A DNA stretch of 64,000 bases from Rossellomorea vietnamensis (GTDB lineage: Bacteria; Bacillota; Bacilli; Bacillales; Bacillaceae_B). The DNA lies in assembly GCF_025398035.1 (NCBI RefSeq), contig NZ_CP104558.1, forward strand, positions 2,832,501-2,896,500. Reading direction: 5' to 3'. This document shows positions 22,225 through 32,743 of this stretch, one piece after another. How positions within the stretch are numbered: the first letter of the stretch is position 1; the number at the start of each line of letters is the position of its first letter. The notes beneath the pieces are model-generated. The model worked only from the letters and a program-made list of their open reading frames with translations, made no database searches and was not told the DNA's origin. The position numbers and the translations under genes were made by a program.

Positions 22225-23151
22225 ATGAGTGCGAATGATACCAAAACTAAGGTAGATGACACCATTAATAAAGCAACTGAGAAACTGATAGATAATGAAA
22301 TGTGGATGGCCCTGGGAACAGGTGCTGTAAAGATTATTGCCATTATGGTCATTACATATCTTGCCCTAAGGGTAGGAAGGTCGGCGATTCGAAACGTATT
22401 CAAAGTCCGTTCCCGGTCCCCTCTTAAGTTCACTGAACGACGGGAGGCGACATTATCCAAACTGTTGGAAAACGTCCTCACCTATGTGATCTATTTCATC
22501 AGTCTGATGACCATTTTATCGACTCTGGAAATTGATGTGAAAGGACTCATCGCCGGTGCCGGGATCGTCGGCCTTGCCGTCGGTTTCGGTGCACAGAATC
22601 TGGTACGTGATATCATCACCGGTTTTTTCATTATCTTCGAGGATCAATTTTCAGTTGGCGATTATGTTCGCATCGGTTCTGCAGAGGGAACCGTGGAAGA
22701 GATCGGCCTGCGAACGACAAAGATCAAAAGCTGGACCGGGGAATTACATATCTTCCCCAATGGGAATGTTACGGAAGTGACGAACTTCTCCATCCATAAC
22801 AGTATCGCAGTCGTGGATGTCAGCATTGCATACGAAGAAAATATTGAAGAAGCCGAGAAAGTGATGCAGGAACTTCTTCTCGCTTTGCCGCAAAAGTACG
22901 AAGACCTTGTGAATCCGCCTGAGCTGTTGGGGGTTCAAACTCTTGGAGCATCCGATGTCGTCATCCGCATAGTTGCTGAAACGGTTCCAATGAGGCACTG
23001 GTATATGGCCAGAATGATCCGGAAAGAAGTAAAACTTTGCCTGGATGCGCATGGTATCGAGATTCCATTCCCTCGTATGGTGATGTATTCACGTAAGGAT
23101 GAAGAAGAGATTCACCCCCGTGAAAAGCAAAGAAGACTTGAAAGCGAATAA
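22225..23151 (+). CDS. MscS-type mechanosensitive ion channel
   Basis: The 308-residue protein has the small-conductance channel layout: N-terminal helices, pore helix TM3 with GAGIVGLAVGFGAQNLVRDIITG, the beta domain DQFSVGDYVRIGSAEGTVEEIGLRTT, and the alpha/beta C-terminal domain. Such channels release solutes upon osmotic downshock. The ATG at 22225 follows GGAGG with 8-nt spacing; the frame opens at GTG 22210 inside that site. It is followed closely by the DUF951 gene (13 bp). Confidence 0.93.
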   Translation: MSANDTKTKVDDTINKATEKLIDNEMWMALGTGAVKIIAIMVITYLALRVGRSAIRNVFKVRSRSPLKFTERREATLSKLLENVLTYVIYFISLMTILSTLEIDVKGLIAGAGIVGLAVGFGAQNLVRDIITGFFIIFEDQFSVGDYVRIGSAEGTVEEIGLRTTKIKSWTGELHIFPNGNVTEVTNFSIHNSIAVVDVSIAYEENIEEAEKVMQELLLALPQKYEDLVNPPELLGVQTLGASDVVIRIVAETVPMRHWYMARMIRKEVKLCLDAHGIEIPFPRMVMYSRKDEEEIHPREKQRRLESE

Positions 23152-23164
23152 GGAGGAATAACCG

Positions 23165-23365
23165 GTGGAACCAAAGACATTCACATTAAATGATATTGTA
23201 GAAATGAAGAAGCCTCATCCATGTGGCACGAACCGCTGGAAAGTGATCCGTATGGGGATGGATATTCGTATCAAGTGTGTCGGGTGCGGTCACAGTGTCA
23301 TGATCCCCAGAAAAGACTTTGCGAAAAAAATGAAAAAGGTCATCAGCAGTGGTGAAGAAGAATAA
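23165..23365 (+). CDS. DUF951 family small protein (YyzM-like)
   Basis: This 66-residue protein has two cysteine-containing turns, KKPHPCGTNRW and RIKCVGCGHSVMIPR, that look like a zinc-ribbon. DUF951 genes stand next to ychF in many Firmicutes. GTG start at 23165 follows AAGGAGGAATAA. Function is unknown. Confidence 0.9.
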   Translation: MEPKTFTLNDIVEMKKPHPCGTNRWKVIRMGMDIRIKCVGCGHSVMIPRKDFAKKMKKVISSGEEE

Positions 23366-23431
23366 GTATTCTTTTTTTACCCATAATTCTTTTGACCTAA
23401 TCCACCTTATGTTCACATGAATGTAATCAAG

Positions 23432-23468
23432 AGCATCCACTCGTTTCCCAAAGAGCGGATGCTTTTTT
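23432..23468 (+). terminator. Terminator after mscS-DUF951 operon
   Basis: An 11-bp stem with one A-C mismatch (AGCATCCACTC at 23432 with GAGCGGATGCT ending at 23463) is followed by TTTTTT. Confidence 0.8.
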
Positions 23469-23617
23469 CTGCTGGAATGTTTTCCTGGGGGACACTGGAA
23501 GCTTCACTTGTCTTTTCCCACTATTATCTCTATAATTGTGAAAGGTTCGACCGTTTACTAGTTTTTTGATCTTACAGGATTTTTAATAGATAAGAATATG
23601 GATGAGGAGTGACTGAA

Positions 23618-24718
23618 ATGGCATTAACAGCTGGTATTGTAGGACTACCTAACGTAGGGAAATCCACACTATTCAACGCAATTACAAAAGCAGGTGCAGA
23701 ATCTGCGAACTACCCGTTCTGTACCATTGATCCGAACGTAGGAATCGTAGAGGTTCCGGATCACCGCCTGGATAAATTAACAGAACTTGTGGACCCGAAG
23801 AAGACGGTTCCCACTGCCTTCGAATTCACGGATATTGCCGGGATTGTTAAAGGCGCAAGTAAAGGGGAAGGATTGGGGAATAAGTTCTTATCCCACATCC
23901 GTCAAGTGGATGCGATCTGTCAGGTTGTCCGTTGTTTCGCAGATGATAATATCACACACGTATCCGGTAAAGTAGATCCGATTGCGGATATCGAAGTCAT
24001 CAACCTGGAGTTGATCCTGGCTGACCTTGAAACGGTGGACAAGCGAATTACAAGAGTTCAGAAAATGGCGAAGCAGAAAGACAAAGAAGCGGTATTTGAG
24101 CACGACATCCTTGTGAAAATCAAAGAAGCTTTGGAAGCAGAACAGCCAGCTCGTACAGTTGAGTTCTCGGATGAGCAAATGAAGCTTGTAAAACAGCTTC
24201 ATCTTCTGACGTCCAAACCTGTATTATACGTAGCGAACGTAAGTGAAGACGAGATTGCGGATCCTTCTGATAACGAGTATGTTCAGAAAGTACGTGAATT
24301 TGCGAAGGACGACAATGCCGAAGTGATCGTTGTCTGTGCGAAGATTGAATCTGAGATCGCCGAGCTTGATGATGAAGAAAAGGCGATGTTCCTGCAGGAA
24401 TTAGGCATCGAAGAATCTGGCCTTGATCAGCTGATCCGTGCTACCTATTCCCTATTGGGACTGGCTACTTATTTCACAGCAGGTGTACAAGAAGTCCGTG
24501 CCTGGACGTTCCGTGAAGGAATGAAAGCCCCTCAATGTGCAGGTGTCATCCACACCGACTTCGAAAGAGGATTCATCCGTGCCGAAACCGTATCTTATGA
24601 AGATTTAGTTGCTGCCGGTACAATGGGTGCAGCCCGCGAAGCAGGAAAAGTCCGTTTGGAAGGGAAAGAATACCTTGTAAAAGACGGAGACATCATTCAC
24701 TTCCGCTTTAACGTGTAA
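23618..24718 (+). CDS. ychF: Redox-regulated ATPase/GTPase YchF
   Basis: YchF is an Obg-family P-loop ATPase associated with ribosomes and stress responses. The 366-residue protein has the P-loop GLPNVGKSTLFN, the G3 DIAGIVKGAS, an altered G4 motif (NVSE instead of NKxD, the reason for its ATP preference), and a C-terminal TGS domain ending DIIHFRFNV. The ATG at 23618 follows GAGGAG with 8-nt spacing; the GTG three codons upstream is inside that site. Confidence 0.96.
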   Translation: MALTAGIVGLPNVGKSTLFNAITKAGAESANYPFCTIDPNVGIVEVPDHRLDKLTELVDPKKTVPTAFEFTDIAGIVKGASKGEGLGNKFLSHIRQVDAICQVVRCFADDNITHVSGKVDPIADIEVINLELILADLETVDKRITRVQKMAKQKDKEAVFEHDILVKIKEALEAEQPARTVEFSDEQMKLVKQLHLLTSKPVLYVANVSEDEIADPSDNEYVQKVREFAKDDNAEVIVVCAKIESEIAELDDEEKAMFLQELGIEESGLDQLIRATYSLLGLATYFTAGVQEVRAWTFREGMKAPQCAGVIHTDFERGFIRAETVSYEDLVAAGTMGAAREAGKVRLEGKEYLVKDGDIIHFRFNV

Positions 24719-24728
24719 GTTTTATATA

Positions 24729-24762
24729 AAAAGACTAGAGTTTCGATTCTAGTCTTTTTTTT
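24729..24762 (+). terminator. ychF terminator
   Basis: A perfect 11-bp stem, AAAAGACTAGA (24729-24739) with TCTAGTCTTTT (24748-24758), is followed by more T residues. Confidence 0.88.
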
Positions 24763-24770
24763 ACGTCATA

Positions 24771-24799
24771 TTGCAATAATAGGGAACCTATGCTATAAT
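24771..24799 (+). promoter_or_regulatory. Sigma-A promoter of rpsF-ssbA-rpsR
   Basis: TTGCAA (24771-24776) and TATAAT (24794-24799) have ideal 17-bp spacing and sit 84 bp before rpsF, directly after the ychF terminator. Confidence 0.75.
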
Positions 24800-24811
24800 T
24801 TTATTTCGTGA

Positions 24812-24882
24812 GTAATGAACGCATTGCTCCTTGTTCTTTCACAAAGAAAGGACCGCATAGACCACGAGGAGGTGACATTCAG
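24812..24882 (+). ncRNA. Possible S6:S18 ribosomal leader in the rpsF 5' UTR
   Basis: The leader can form a hairpin, TTCTTTC (24833-24839) with GAAAGGA, followed at once by a CCG (24852-24854). A bulged CCG near a hairpin is the recognition mark of the S6:S18 autoregulatory leader found ahead of rpsF in many bacteria. The assignment rests on position and this motif, not on a full covariance match. Confidence 0.4.
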
Positions 24883-25170
24883 ATGAGAAAGTACGAAGTT
24901 ATGTACATTGTCCGCCCAAACATTGACGACGAGTCAAAGAAAGCAGTAGTTGAGCGTTTCGATAACGTTTTAACAACTAACGGCGCGGAAATCATCGAGT
25001 CAAAAGATTGGGGTAAACGTCGTTTAGCGTATGAAATCAACGATTTTCGTGATGGTTTCTATCAACTAGTTAAGATGAGCGCTACTTCTGATGCAGTTAA
25101 CGAATTCGATCGTTTAGCTAAAATCAGCGATGATATTATCCGTCATATCGTTGTTAAAGAAGAAGAATAA
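24883..25170 (+). CDS. rpsF: 30S ribosomal protein S6
   Basis: S6 binds 16S rRNA in complex with S18. The 95-residue protein ([20 protein letters not shown], ...[10 protein letters not shown]..., acidic end VVKEEE) has the normal family length. ATG 24883 follows GAGGAGGTG; the frame is open a further 25 codons upstream but that part is leader sequence. First gene of the rpsF-ssbA-rpsR operon. Confidence 0.96.
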   Translation: MRKYEVMYIVRPNIDDESKKAVVERFDNVLTTNGAEIIESKDWGKRRLAYEINDFRDGFYQLVKMSATSDAVNEFDRLAKISDDIIRHIVVKEEE

Positions 25171-25205
25171 TCCGTACGTTTTTTAAGATATACACTTCTA
25201 TCATC

Positions 25206-25221
25206 TGTTTCACGTGAAACA
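25206..25221. promoter_or_regulatory. parS: parS site between rpsF and ssbA
   Basis: TGTTTCACGTGAAACA is a perfect 16-bp palindrome and matches the parS consensus. It lies in the short rpsF-ssbA spacer within the operon. Confidence 0.93.
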
Positions 25222-25249
25222 GTAAACTAGAAGGAAGGGGTTGATTCTG

Positions 25250-25765
25250 ATGATGAACCGAGTTGTATTAGTAGGGCGTTTAACCAAAGACCCTGAATTA
25301 AAATATACTCCAAGTGGAGTGGCTGTTGCTTCGTTTACACTGGCTGTCAATCGTAGTTTTACGAACCAATCAGGAGAACGGGAAGCAGATTTTATTAACT
25401 GTGTTGTATGGCGTCGCCCTGCAGAGAATGTAGCAAACTTTCTTAAAAAAGGCAGCTTAGCTGGCGTTGACGGTCGCATTCAAACACGTAATTTCGAAGG
25501 ACAGGATGGACGCCGTGTGTTTATGACGGAAGTTGTAGCAGAAAGCGTTCAGTTCTTAGAGCCGCGTAGTGCGAATCAAGGCGATCGTGGAGGAAGTCCG
25601 GGCTATTCGGGTGGAGGTCAGCGTGACCAAGGAAATCCGTATAGTCAGAATCAGAATCAACAACGCAACAACAATAATAACAACAACTATACACGTGTAG
25701 ATGAGGATCCATTTGCAAATGACGGTCAGCCGATCGACATTTCCGATGATGATCTGCCATTCTAA
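25250..25765 (+). CDS. ssbA: Single-stranded DNA-binding protein SsbA
   Basis: SSB coats single-stranded DNA at forks and recruits partner proteins. The 171-residue protein has an OB fold (1-105, with [15 protein letters not shown] and [13 protein letters not shown]), a Gly/Gln/Asn-rich flexible linker, and the acidic partner-binding tip DISDDDLPF. Start is ATG 25250 or the next codon, after AAGGAAGGGG; the TTG at 25241 is inside that region. Length fits the replicative paralog, not SsbB. Confidence 0.96.
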   Translation: MMNRVVLVGRLTKDPELKYTPSGVAVASFTLAVNRSFTNQSGEREADFINCVVWRRPAENVANFLKKGSLAGVDGRIQTRNFEGQDGRRVFMTEVVAESVQFLEPRSANQGDRGGSPGYSGGGQRDQGNPYSQNQNQQRNNNNNNNYTRVDEDPFANDGQPIDISDDDLPF

Positions 25766-25794
25766 ACGAACGATAACGAATCCAAACAAGATAG

Positions 25795-26043
<249 letters not shown>

Positions 26044-26055
26044 TATCATCGACTT

Positions 26056-26090
26056 AAAAGCAGCAGAGACTTGTCTCTGCTGCTTTTTTT
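26056..26090 (+). terminator. rpsR terminator
   Basis: A perfect 14-bp stem, AAAAGCAGCAGAGA (26056-26069) with TCTCTGCTGCTTTT (26074-26087), followed by T residues. Confidence 0.9.
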
Positions 26091-26136
26091 ATGGCTGTTT
26101 TCGTAGTATGGCTGCTTATAGATGAGTGAGTGCTGG

Positions 26137-26260
26137 TTGATTTCCACTGCAGGTGCTCGCTTTCCGCGGGGCGTGAGTTGAGCCTCCTCGGGCTCTGCCC
26201 TGTGGGGTCTCAACTTTCCCGCGTTTCCCGCAGGAGTCGAGCACCTTCCGCTTCAATCAA
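26137..26260 (+). repeat. Palindromic intergenic repeat, copy A
   Basis: The unit begins TTGATT and ends AATCAA, with inner arms GGTGCTCG/CGAGCACC and GTTGAG/CTCAAC, so it can fold into a long branched hairpin. It is much more GC-rich than its AT-rich surroundings. The reverse complement of copy B (26551-26670) aligns along its length, with shared blocks such as GAGCCTCCTC, GGGGTCTC, TTTCCCG and CCTTCCGCT. No coding sequence is apparent between 26091 and 26829. Confidence 0.8.
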
Positions 26261-26550
26261 CTTAATAAGCAAGAGTATATAAATATAGAAAAATATAAAT
26301 ACATATAAGTATTAACTCAGCATTTTTCGAAGTGTTGTCGGCTCTGTCGATTGATTTTTGTTATTACTAGTTCTGTCCTTCAAATATTACTCCTCTCACA
26401 CAAACACATACTGGTTATTAGACCTTTGACGGCAGCTTTTTTACAATAACTCTTTCTAAGAAAAGATCCTTATGTGAAGATACTTGTTCCCTTTTAGTAA
26501 GGAATTAATGTCTTTTCATAATTAGAAACTCATCCTGTAAAAGCACAGAG

Positions 26551-26670
26551 TGGAGTGCAGCGGAAGGCACTTGACTCCTTCGGGAAATAGAGGAAAGGTC
26601 GAGACCCCGCAAGGCAAAGCCTGAGGAGGCTCGACTTCCTCCCCGAGGAAAGCAAGTGCCTGTAGCGAAA
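26551..26670 (-). repeat. Palindromic intergenic repeat, copy B (inverted)
   Basis: Second copy of the same element in opposite orientation, about 290 bp from copy A. Its outer arms GGCACTTG/CAAGTGCC pair, with inner GTCGAG/CTCGAC pairing, although the bases differ from copy A. The paired changes keep both hairpin arms, which suggests the folded form matters. Confidence 0.8.
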
Positions 26671-26829
26671 CGGAACGGTCTTATTTTCACACCAACACTT
26701 ATCCAACGACAATTGATTTTAAATCTATAAGAAGTAAGAATTCCCCCAAAACTATAAATAATCACAGGAAAATGTCGATGAATAAGTGTGTGTACATTGA
26801 TGTTTTTTGTAGTAAAAGGGGGAATTTTG

Positions 26830-28890
26830 GTGAAAAAAATCAGAAAGAAAAACAAAAAAGACCATAAAAAGACATTTATTTTATCTTCCATCAGAATGAA
26901 GCTTATTGTCATCATTTCTATCTTATTTATGGTTTCCTTGGCTGTCATCATATCCATTACCAGCTGGCAGACGAGAATGAAAACAGAGGATGAAGTCATC
27001 GGTCAAACTCAAGGGATCGTCGGGGAACTCAATAATTCCGTACAGCTATTCCTAGGACAATATGAAAAGAGTATAGACCAGTACTCCGTTTCCAACTCAT
27101 TGAAAAACTATGCCAAGGCACAAATGCAAACAGAAAAGGACGTAGATAATACAGAGCTATATGCGAATATCCAATCGGATTTTGATAATTATCTTGGTTT
27201 GTACGAGGAAGCCACTTCCATCTACTTTGCATCACCGAATAAGAAACTGAAAATCGTCCCTTCCGTTTCCCTGCCGAGTGATTTTGATCCGACGAGCAGA
27301 GAGTGGTATAAAACCGCTGCAGAAGCAAGGGCTGGAGTCGTATGGAGCGAACCTTATGTGGATACGGCAACGGAGGAATACATCATAACCGCCTCAAGGG
27401 CGATTGTCTCTGAAAACAAAGTGGTGGGTGTCCTCGGTGTCGATATTAACCTGTCGAAACTGACCGACCGTGTTTCCAAAATGGAAATCGGATATAATGG
27501 TTATCCGTTTTTGATTGGTCTTGATGGTACAGCCATCGTTCATCCGACCAAACGCGGTGAAGATCTGTCTACGTTACCGTTTATCAGCAAGATGTTAAAA
27601 TCTGAAAAAGACTCAGATACTATCCGCTATGACTTAGATGGCGATAAAAAAATATTGATATACAGTACGGTACCGAAAACGAATTGGAAAGTGGGTTCCG
27701 CTTATAACATGGAGGATCTCATTCAATCCTCTAAAGACATTGAACATTTACTCCAAATCACAGCTCTGATCACGCTGGTCATCATGCTGGTGCTGGTTGT
27801 CATTGTAGCCAATATGATGACAAAACCGATTAAAGAGCTGCAAAAAACGGTAACCGACGTTTCGTCGGGTGATTTATCCATTCAATCTACGATCAACTCA
27901 AAAGATGAAACGGGCCTCCTGGCTACAGATTTAAATAAAATGATCGTGAATATGAAAGATACGATAAAAGTCGTTCAGGAATCGATCTATAATGTTCGGG
28001 AATCTGCCGAAGGGCTAAGTGCAGTTTCTGAGGAAACAAATGCGTCAAGTGAGGAAATGGCAAGGGCCGTAACGGAAATCGCCACCGGAGCTTCACAGTC
28101 AGCGGCTGACTCTGATCGGGCTCACCTTCAAACAGAGCAATTAGGATCGAGAATTGATGGGGTTTATGAAAAATCCAAAGCCATGTCTGAACTTGCAGGG
28201 AAAGCGGATACCATGAACCAGTCTGGATTGAATCAGGTGAAAGCATTGGAAAATGCCTATCACTCTTCCAGTGAATACATCACTTCCATGGAAAAAGTCA
28301 TTCTTAGCCTGGAAGCAAAAGTGAAGACGATTGAATCCGTCATGGGAACGATCACGGAAATTTCGTCTCAAACGAATCTGCTTGCCCTCAATGCGAGCAT
28401 TGAAGCGGCAAGAGCCGGAGAACACGGCAAAGGGTTCGCTGTGGTAGCCGAAGAGGTTCGCAAGCTTGCTGATCAATCCGTGAAAGCAACGGAAGAAGTC
28501 AAGCGCACGATTGTTGAGATCCAACAGGGCTCTCATCAAGCAGTGGACGAAATGGTTAAGACAAAAGAAACATTCGAGGTGCAGAATGATGTGATTCAAA
28601 AAACGAATCATGTATTTGATGAAACCTCTCAATTAATGAAATCCATGCAGCGTGAAATTGAGAATATGTATAATGAAGTGGGTCAAATCAATCTCGAAAA
28701 GGATGAAGTGGTCAATGTGATCCAAATGATGGCCGCGACAGCCGAAGAGACAGCCGCTTCCTGCGAGGAAATGAGTGCTTCGACAGAGGAGCAGGTTAGG
28801 GCCGTACAATCCGTTACAGAAGCAGCGGAGCGTCTGACGGACCTTAGCCAGGAGCTTCAGTCCTCCATTGAACGATTCAAAATTTCATAA
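26830..28890 (+). CDS. Methyl-accepting chemotaxis protein (Cache-type sensor)
   Basis: The 686-residue receptor has TM1 (about 23-44), an extracellular Cache sensor domain with [20 protein letters not shown] and [11 protein letters not shown]2 (about 303-325), a HAMP domain, and a cytoplasmic coiled-coil signalling domain with the hairpin tip [21 protein letters not shown]. It would control CheA activity in response to a small external ligand, perhaps an amino or organic acid. The GTG at 26830 (AGGGGGAA upstream) is preferred to an opening 14 codons earlier. It is single and has no chemotaxis neighbours; it is not part of the B. subtilis order here. Confidence 0.92.
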   Translation: MKKIRKKNKKDHKKTFILSSIRMKLIVIISILFMVSLAVIISITSWQTRMKTEDEVIGQTQGIVGELNNSVQLFLGQYEKSIDQYSVSNSLKNYAKAQMQTEKDVDNTELYANIQSDFDNYLGLYEEATSIYFASPNKKLKIVPSVSLPSDFDPTSREWYKTAAEARAGVVWSEPYVDTATEEYIITASRAIVSENKVVGVLGVDINLSKLTDRVSKMEIGYNGYPFLIGLDGTAIVHPTKRGEDLSTLPFISKMLKSEKDSDTIRYDLDGDKKILIYSTVPKTNWKVGSAYNMEDLIQSSKDIEHLLQITALITLVIMLVLVVIVANMMTKPIKELQKTVTDVSSGDLSIQSTINSKDETGLLATDLNKMIVNMKDTIKVVQESIYNVRESAEGLSAVSEETNASSEEMARAVTEIATGASQSAADSDRAHLQTEQLGSRIDGVYEKSKAMSELAGKADTMNQSGLNQVKALENAYHSSSEYITSMEKVILSLEAKVKTIESVMGTITEISSQTNLLALNASIEAARAGEHGKGFAVVAEEVRKLADQSVKATEEVKRTIVEIQQGSHQAVDEMVKTKETFEVQNDVIQKTNHVFDETSQLMKSMQREIENMYNEVGQINLEKDEVVNVIQMMAATAEETAASCEEMSASTEEQVRAVQSVTEAAERLTDLSQELQSSIERFKIS

Positions 28891-28990
28891 TCTGCGATAA
28901 TAGGGTAGTCCTGACACATGGCCTTTCTTTATCTACTACGTATACTCCTTTTTAGAGTGAGTGCATACTAGAGTAGATGAATAGCTGTGA

Positions 28991-29010
28991 AGAGGGATGC
29001 CCTCTTTTTA
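28991..29010 (+). terminator. Short terminator after the chemoreceptor gene
   Basis: AGAGGG-ATG-CCCTCT (28991-29005) followed by TTTTA. The rest of the 28891-29191 gap holds no gene I can support; the yybS promoter must lie in it. Confidence 0.6.
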
Positions 29011-29191
29011 ATATGATATTGAAGGATATTCACAATTTGGGACGAGTTCGACCAGAAGTAACCCATGTTTCACTGAAAGTGGCACAACTTTGACAAAAGC
29101 CCCTTCCAAATCCCCATTAGATGAAATCTATCTTCAAAATTGATATGATAGTGCTATTGCATTGTTTAATTTATCGTAAGGAGCGTTTTGA

Positions 29192-30115
29192 GTGAGGAAT
29201 CCCCGTGTTTTGACAGAAGGTGCGCTGATGCTCGCCATCTTTACTGTGCTAATGTTATTGAGTTTATATGTTCCGCTGATTGGGACCCTGGCATTTTTTG
29301 TGTTGCCCCTCCCTCTTATTTTATTCAGTTCCAAGTATTCGGTATGGAATTCGATCTTAGTATTGATCGGATCACTGGGTCTGTCTTTCTTATTCGGAGG
29401 ACTGCTTGCATTACCGGTTGCCTTTATGGTGGCTACAACCGGGCTGGTCATTGGCTGGTGTGTAAAGGCAAGAGTGGATAAGATGAGGCTGTTTATGGCA
29501 GCAAGTCTCACACTTGTTATCAACATTGTGATCGGTTATGTTGTTTCCATTCTATTTTTAGGTGTAAATGTGATTGAAGACAGCCTGAAGGAATCGAAGG
29601 CTGCTTATTATTCATTATTTAAAACCCTCGGCCAGGAACCGGACAAAAAGCTGGTCGATAGTCTTGAGAGCTCGATTGATCTTGTTCAAACCTTAATGCC
29701 TACGTTGTTTGTCGGAATATCGGTTGTACTGGCCCTGATTTTCATCTTGATTAATTTTCCGATCATGAAGCGTCTGGGAAGAGATGTACCGGTCTTCAAG
29801 CCATTCAGGGAATGGAAGCTCCCTAAGAGCATTCTTTGGTATTATTTGATCACACTTGTGCTGTCCATGATCCTTCAGCCGGAAAAAGGAACATACGTTT
29901 ATACGGCGCTGATTAATATTTTGTATGTACTGCAGACACTGATGGCGGTGCAAGGATTGTCATTCATTTATTTCTTTGCTCATCTGAAAGGCTGGTCCAA
30001 AGGAATTTTGGTATTAATTACAATCATTTCGATTCCTCTTCTTTATCTCGTGCGAATTTTAGGTATAATTGACTTAGGATTTGATCTAAGACAACGCCTG
30101 CAACGCAAGTCATAG
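29192..30115 (+). CDS. yybS: YybS family membrane protein (DUF2232)
   Basis: The 307-residue protein has about eight hydrophobic segments and the DUF2232 start LTEGALMLAIFTVLML. It resembles S-component-like membrane proteins in topology, but function is unknown. GTG start at 29192 follows AAGGAG with 8-nt spacing. It stands 26 bp before gdpP, the arrangement found across Bacillus, and is likely co-transcribed. Confidence 0.9.
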   Translation: MRNPRVLTEGALMLAIFTVLMLLSLYVPLIGTLAFFVLPLPLILFSSKYSVWNSILVLIGSLGLSFLFGGLLALPVAFMVATTGLVIGWCVKARVDKMRLFMAASLTLVINIVIGYVVSILFLGVNVIEDSLKESKAAYYSLFKTLGQEPDKKLVDSLESSIDLVQTLMPTLFVGISVVLALIFILINFPIMKRLGRDVPVFKPFREWKLPKSILWYYLITLVLSMILQPEKGTYVYTALINILYVLQTLMAVQGLSFIYFFAHLKGWSKGILVLITIISIPLLYLVRILGIIDLGFDLRQRLQRKS

Positions 30116-30141
30116 AAATTTAAGATCCAGGAGCTGAAATC

Positions 30142-32115
30142 ATGCCATCTTATTTTAATAAGCGAATGATCCGCTACCCATTGTACGGTCTAGCTATATT
30201 AACAGCTCTATTGTTAGTATCGGTTTCCTTTTACCAATGGATCATTTCGTTAATAGGGTTGATTGTCTTTGGAATCGTGTACTTTCTCGCTTTCTATTTT
30301 GAAAGAAGGTCACACGAAGAAACAGAGGAATATATCTCCACCTTATCCTATCGCGTCAAGCGTGTAGGGGAAGAAGCGTTGATGGAGATGCCCATTGGGA
30401 TCATGCTGATCAATGATGAATATTACATAGAATGGACGAATCCTTTTCTTGCCTCTTGTTTCAATGAAGACACAGTCGTTGGAAGGTCCCTTTACGATGT
30501 GGCTGAATCACTCGTTCCATTAATCAAACAGGAAGTCGATTCGGAAATTGTGACGATTAATGAACGAAAGTATCATGTCGTATTGAAGCTCAAGGAAAAA
30601 CTACTCTACTTCTTTGATGTCACAGAGCAAAAAGAAATAGAAAAGCAATATCATGATGAACGCACGAATATTGGAATCATTTTTCTAGATAACTACGATG
30701 AGTTGACGCAAGGCATGGATGATCAGACGAGAAGCAGCTTGAACAGCCTTGTGACATCCATCCTGAATAAGTGGGCGAAAGAGTACGGTGTGTTCCTGAA
30801 GAGGGTCTCTTCCGAACGGTTCATCGCCGTCATAAATGAGAAGATCCTTCAAGTACTGGAGAAGGAGAAGTTTGGGATCCTGGATGATGTCCGGGATACG
30901 ACCTCGAAGCAGAATGTCCCCCTTACCTTGAGTATCGGTGTCGGGACAGGAGTCTCCTCCCTTCCGGAACTCGGGACACTGGCTCAATCAAGCCTTGACC
31001 TTGCACTTGGACGAGGCGGGGATCAGGTCGCGATTAAACAGACCAATGGAAAGGTCAAGTTCTATGGCGGTAAAACCAATCCTATGGAAAAGCGGACCCG
31101 TGTGCGGGCAAGGGTCATTTCCCATGCTTTAAAGGAAATCATGATCGAGAGTGATAAGGTCATCATCATGGGGCACAAGCATCCTGATATGGACGCCATC
31201 GGAGCAGCGATCGGGATCCGGAAAGTGGCCCAGATGAATCAGCGTGAAGGCTATGTCGTCTTGAACTTTAATGAAATCGACAACGGTGTGAAACGATTGA
31301 TGAAGGAAATCAAAGCGAATTCCGATCTTCACCCACGCTTCATCACACCGGAGGAAGCACTTGAGATGGCAACGGACGATACGGTGCTCGTCGTCGTCGA
31401 TACCCATAAGCCTTCCCTGGTCATTGAAGAAAAGCTATTAAACAAAGTGGATAAAGTCGTCGTCATCGATCATCATCGCCGGGGCGAAGATTTTATCAAA
31501 AATCCACTGCTTGTCTATATGGAGCCTTATGCTTCTTCTACGGCAGAGCTTGTGACAGAGCTGCTTGAATATCAGCCGAAGCATGAAAAGATCACGATGC
31601 TGGAAGCGACGTCACTCCTCGCCGGGATCATTGTCGATACGAAGAGCTTTACGCTCCGGACGGGATCGAGGACGTTTGATGCGGCTTCCTACTTGCGGGC
31701 ACAGGGTGCAGACACAGTGCTGGTCCAAAAATTCCTCAAAGAGGATGTCGATACGTACATCAAGCGTTCCCGTTTGATCGAGTCGGTCAAGTTCTTCCGT
31801 GAAGGAGTTGCCATAGCGAAAGCCGAGGAAGATGTCATTTATGATCCCGTTCTCATTGCCCAGGCAGCAGACACCTTATTGACCATGGATGAAGTCATTG
31901 CGTCCTTCGTCATCTCGAAGCGGGACCCTGACACAATCGGTATCAGTGCCCGTTCACTGGGTGACGTTAACGTACAGATCATCATGGAAAACCTGAACGG
32001 TGGAGGTCATTTAACCAATGCCGCCACCCAGATCAAGCAGGTATCGGTCCTGGAAGCGGAAGAGCAGCTGAAAGAAGCACTAAATGATTATTTTGAAGGG
32101 AGAAAAGAGATATGA
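30142..32115 (+). CDS. gdpP: Cyclic di-AMP phosphodiesterase GdpP
   Basis: GdpP (YybT) cleaves cyclic di-AMP to pApA and so controls potassium and osmolyte balance and beta-lactam tolerance. The 657-residue protein has two N-terminal membrane helices (about 13-52), a PAS-like haem/sensor domain, a degenerate GGDEF domain, and a DHH/DHHA1 phosphodiesterase module with [25 protein letters not shown] and a GGGH motif near the end. The stop overlaps rplI by four bases (ATGA). Confidence 0.96.
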   Translation: MPSYFNKRMIRYPLYGLAILTALLLVSVSFYQWIISLIGLIVFGIVYFLAFYFERRSHEETEEYISTLSYRVKRVGEEALMEMPIGIMLINDEYYIEWTNPFLASCFNEDTVVGRSLYDVAESLVPLIKQEVDSEIVTINERKYHVVLKLKEKLLYFFDVTEQKEIEKQYHDERTNIGIIFLDNYDELTQGMDDQTRSSLNSLVTSILNKWAKEYGVFLKRVSSERFIAVINEKILQVLEKEKFGILDDVRDTTSKQNVPLTLSIGVGTGVSSLPELGTLAQSSLDLALGRGGDQVAIKQTNGKVKFYGGKTNPMEKRTRVRARVISHALKEIMIESDKVIIMGHKHPDMDAIGAAIGIRKVAQMNQREGYVVLNFNEIDNGVKRLMKEIKANSDLHPRFITPEEALEMATDDTVLVVVDTHKPSLVIEEKLLNKVDKVVVIDHHRRGEDFIKNPLLVYMEPYASSTAELVTELLEYQPKHEKITMLEATSLLAGIIVDTKSFTLRTGSRTFDAASYLRAQGADTVLVQKFLKEDVDTYIKRSRLIESVKFFREGVAIAKAEEDVIYDPVLIAQAADTLLTMDEVIASFVISKRDPDTIGISARSLGDVNVQIIMENLNGGGHLTNAATQIKQVSVLEAEEQLKEALNDYFEGRKEI

Positions 32116-32558
32116 AAGTCATTTTCTTAAAAGATGTTAAAGGTAAAGGAAAAAAAGGCGAAGTAAAAAACGTAGCAGACGGTTATGCACATAACTTTTT
32201 ATTGAAAAAGGGACTGGCTGTCGAAGCAACGAACGCAAACATGGGTCAACTTGAGGGTCAAAAGAAGAAAGAACAACAGGTCGCTCAAGAAGAACTGGGA
32301 GAAGCAAAAAAATTAAAAGGGACATTAGAAGAAATCACGGTCGAGATGAAAGCGAAGTCCGGTGAAGGCGGCCGTTTATTCGGTTCCATCACGAGCAAGC
32401 AAATCGCCGATGCGCTGAAAAAGGCTCATGACATCAAAATCGATAAACGTAAAATCGAAATGAATGACGCCATCCGTGCCCTTGGTTACACAAATGTTCC
32501 TGTGAAACTGCATACAGATGTGTCCGCAACATTAAAGGTACATGTAACGGAAGAATAG
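32112..32558 (+). CDS. rplI: 50S ribosomal protein L9
   Basis: The 148-residue protein has the L9 N-terminal RNA-binding domain ([34 protein letters not shown]), the long connecting helix and the C-terminal domain. It overlaps gdpP by four bases, so translation is coupled. A terminator separates it from the helicase gene. Confidence 0.97.
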   Translation: MKVIFLKDVKGKGKKGEVKNVADGYAHNFLLKKGLAVEATNANMGQLEGQKKKEQQVAQEELGEAKKLKGTLEEITVEMKAKSGEGGRLFGSITSKQIADALKKAHDIKIDKRKIEMNDAIRALGYTNVPVKLHTDVSATLKVHVTEE

Positions 32559-32631
32559 TTTTCCACTGAATATACGAAATTTGGTAACTTCATTTTGAGA
32601 AAAACATGTTAAAATGAATATAGCTTGATAT

Positions 32632-32668
32632 AAAATGTGATCTGGATTTTATCCTGATCACATTTTTT
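32632..32668 (+). terminator. rplI terminator
   Basis: A perfect 11-bp stem, AAAATGTGATC (32632-32642) with GATCACATTTT (32656-32666), followed by TT. Confidence 0.85.
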
Positions 32669-32743
32669 CGGTAAAATACCATTCTTTTTTATATAGATAT
32701 GAAAGTCAGGATCTGTTTGATCGTAAGGGAGGCGTGAGCATAG

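Noticed and set aside
23186..24202. Several 80-105 codon minus-strand frames opposite DUF951, ychF and other housekeeping genes.
   Set aside because: They are shadows of strongly supported plus-strand genes with no ribosome-binding sites or family resemblance.
26505..26999. 164-codon minus-strand frame across repeat copy B and the chemoreceptor start.
   Set aside because: It crosses the palindromic repeat and overlaps a well-supported gene; no coding character.
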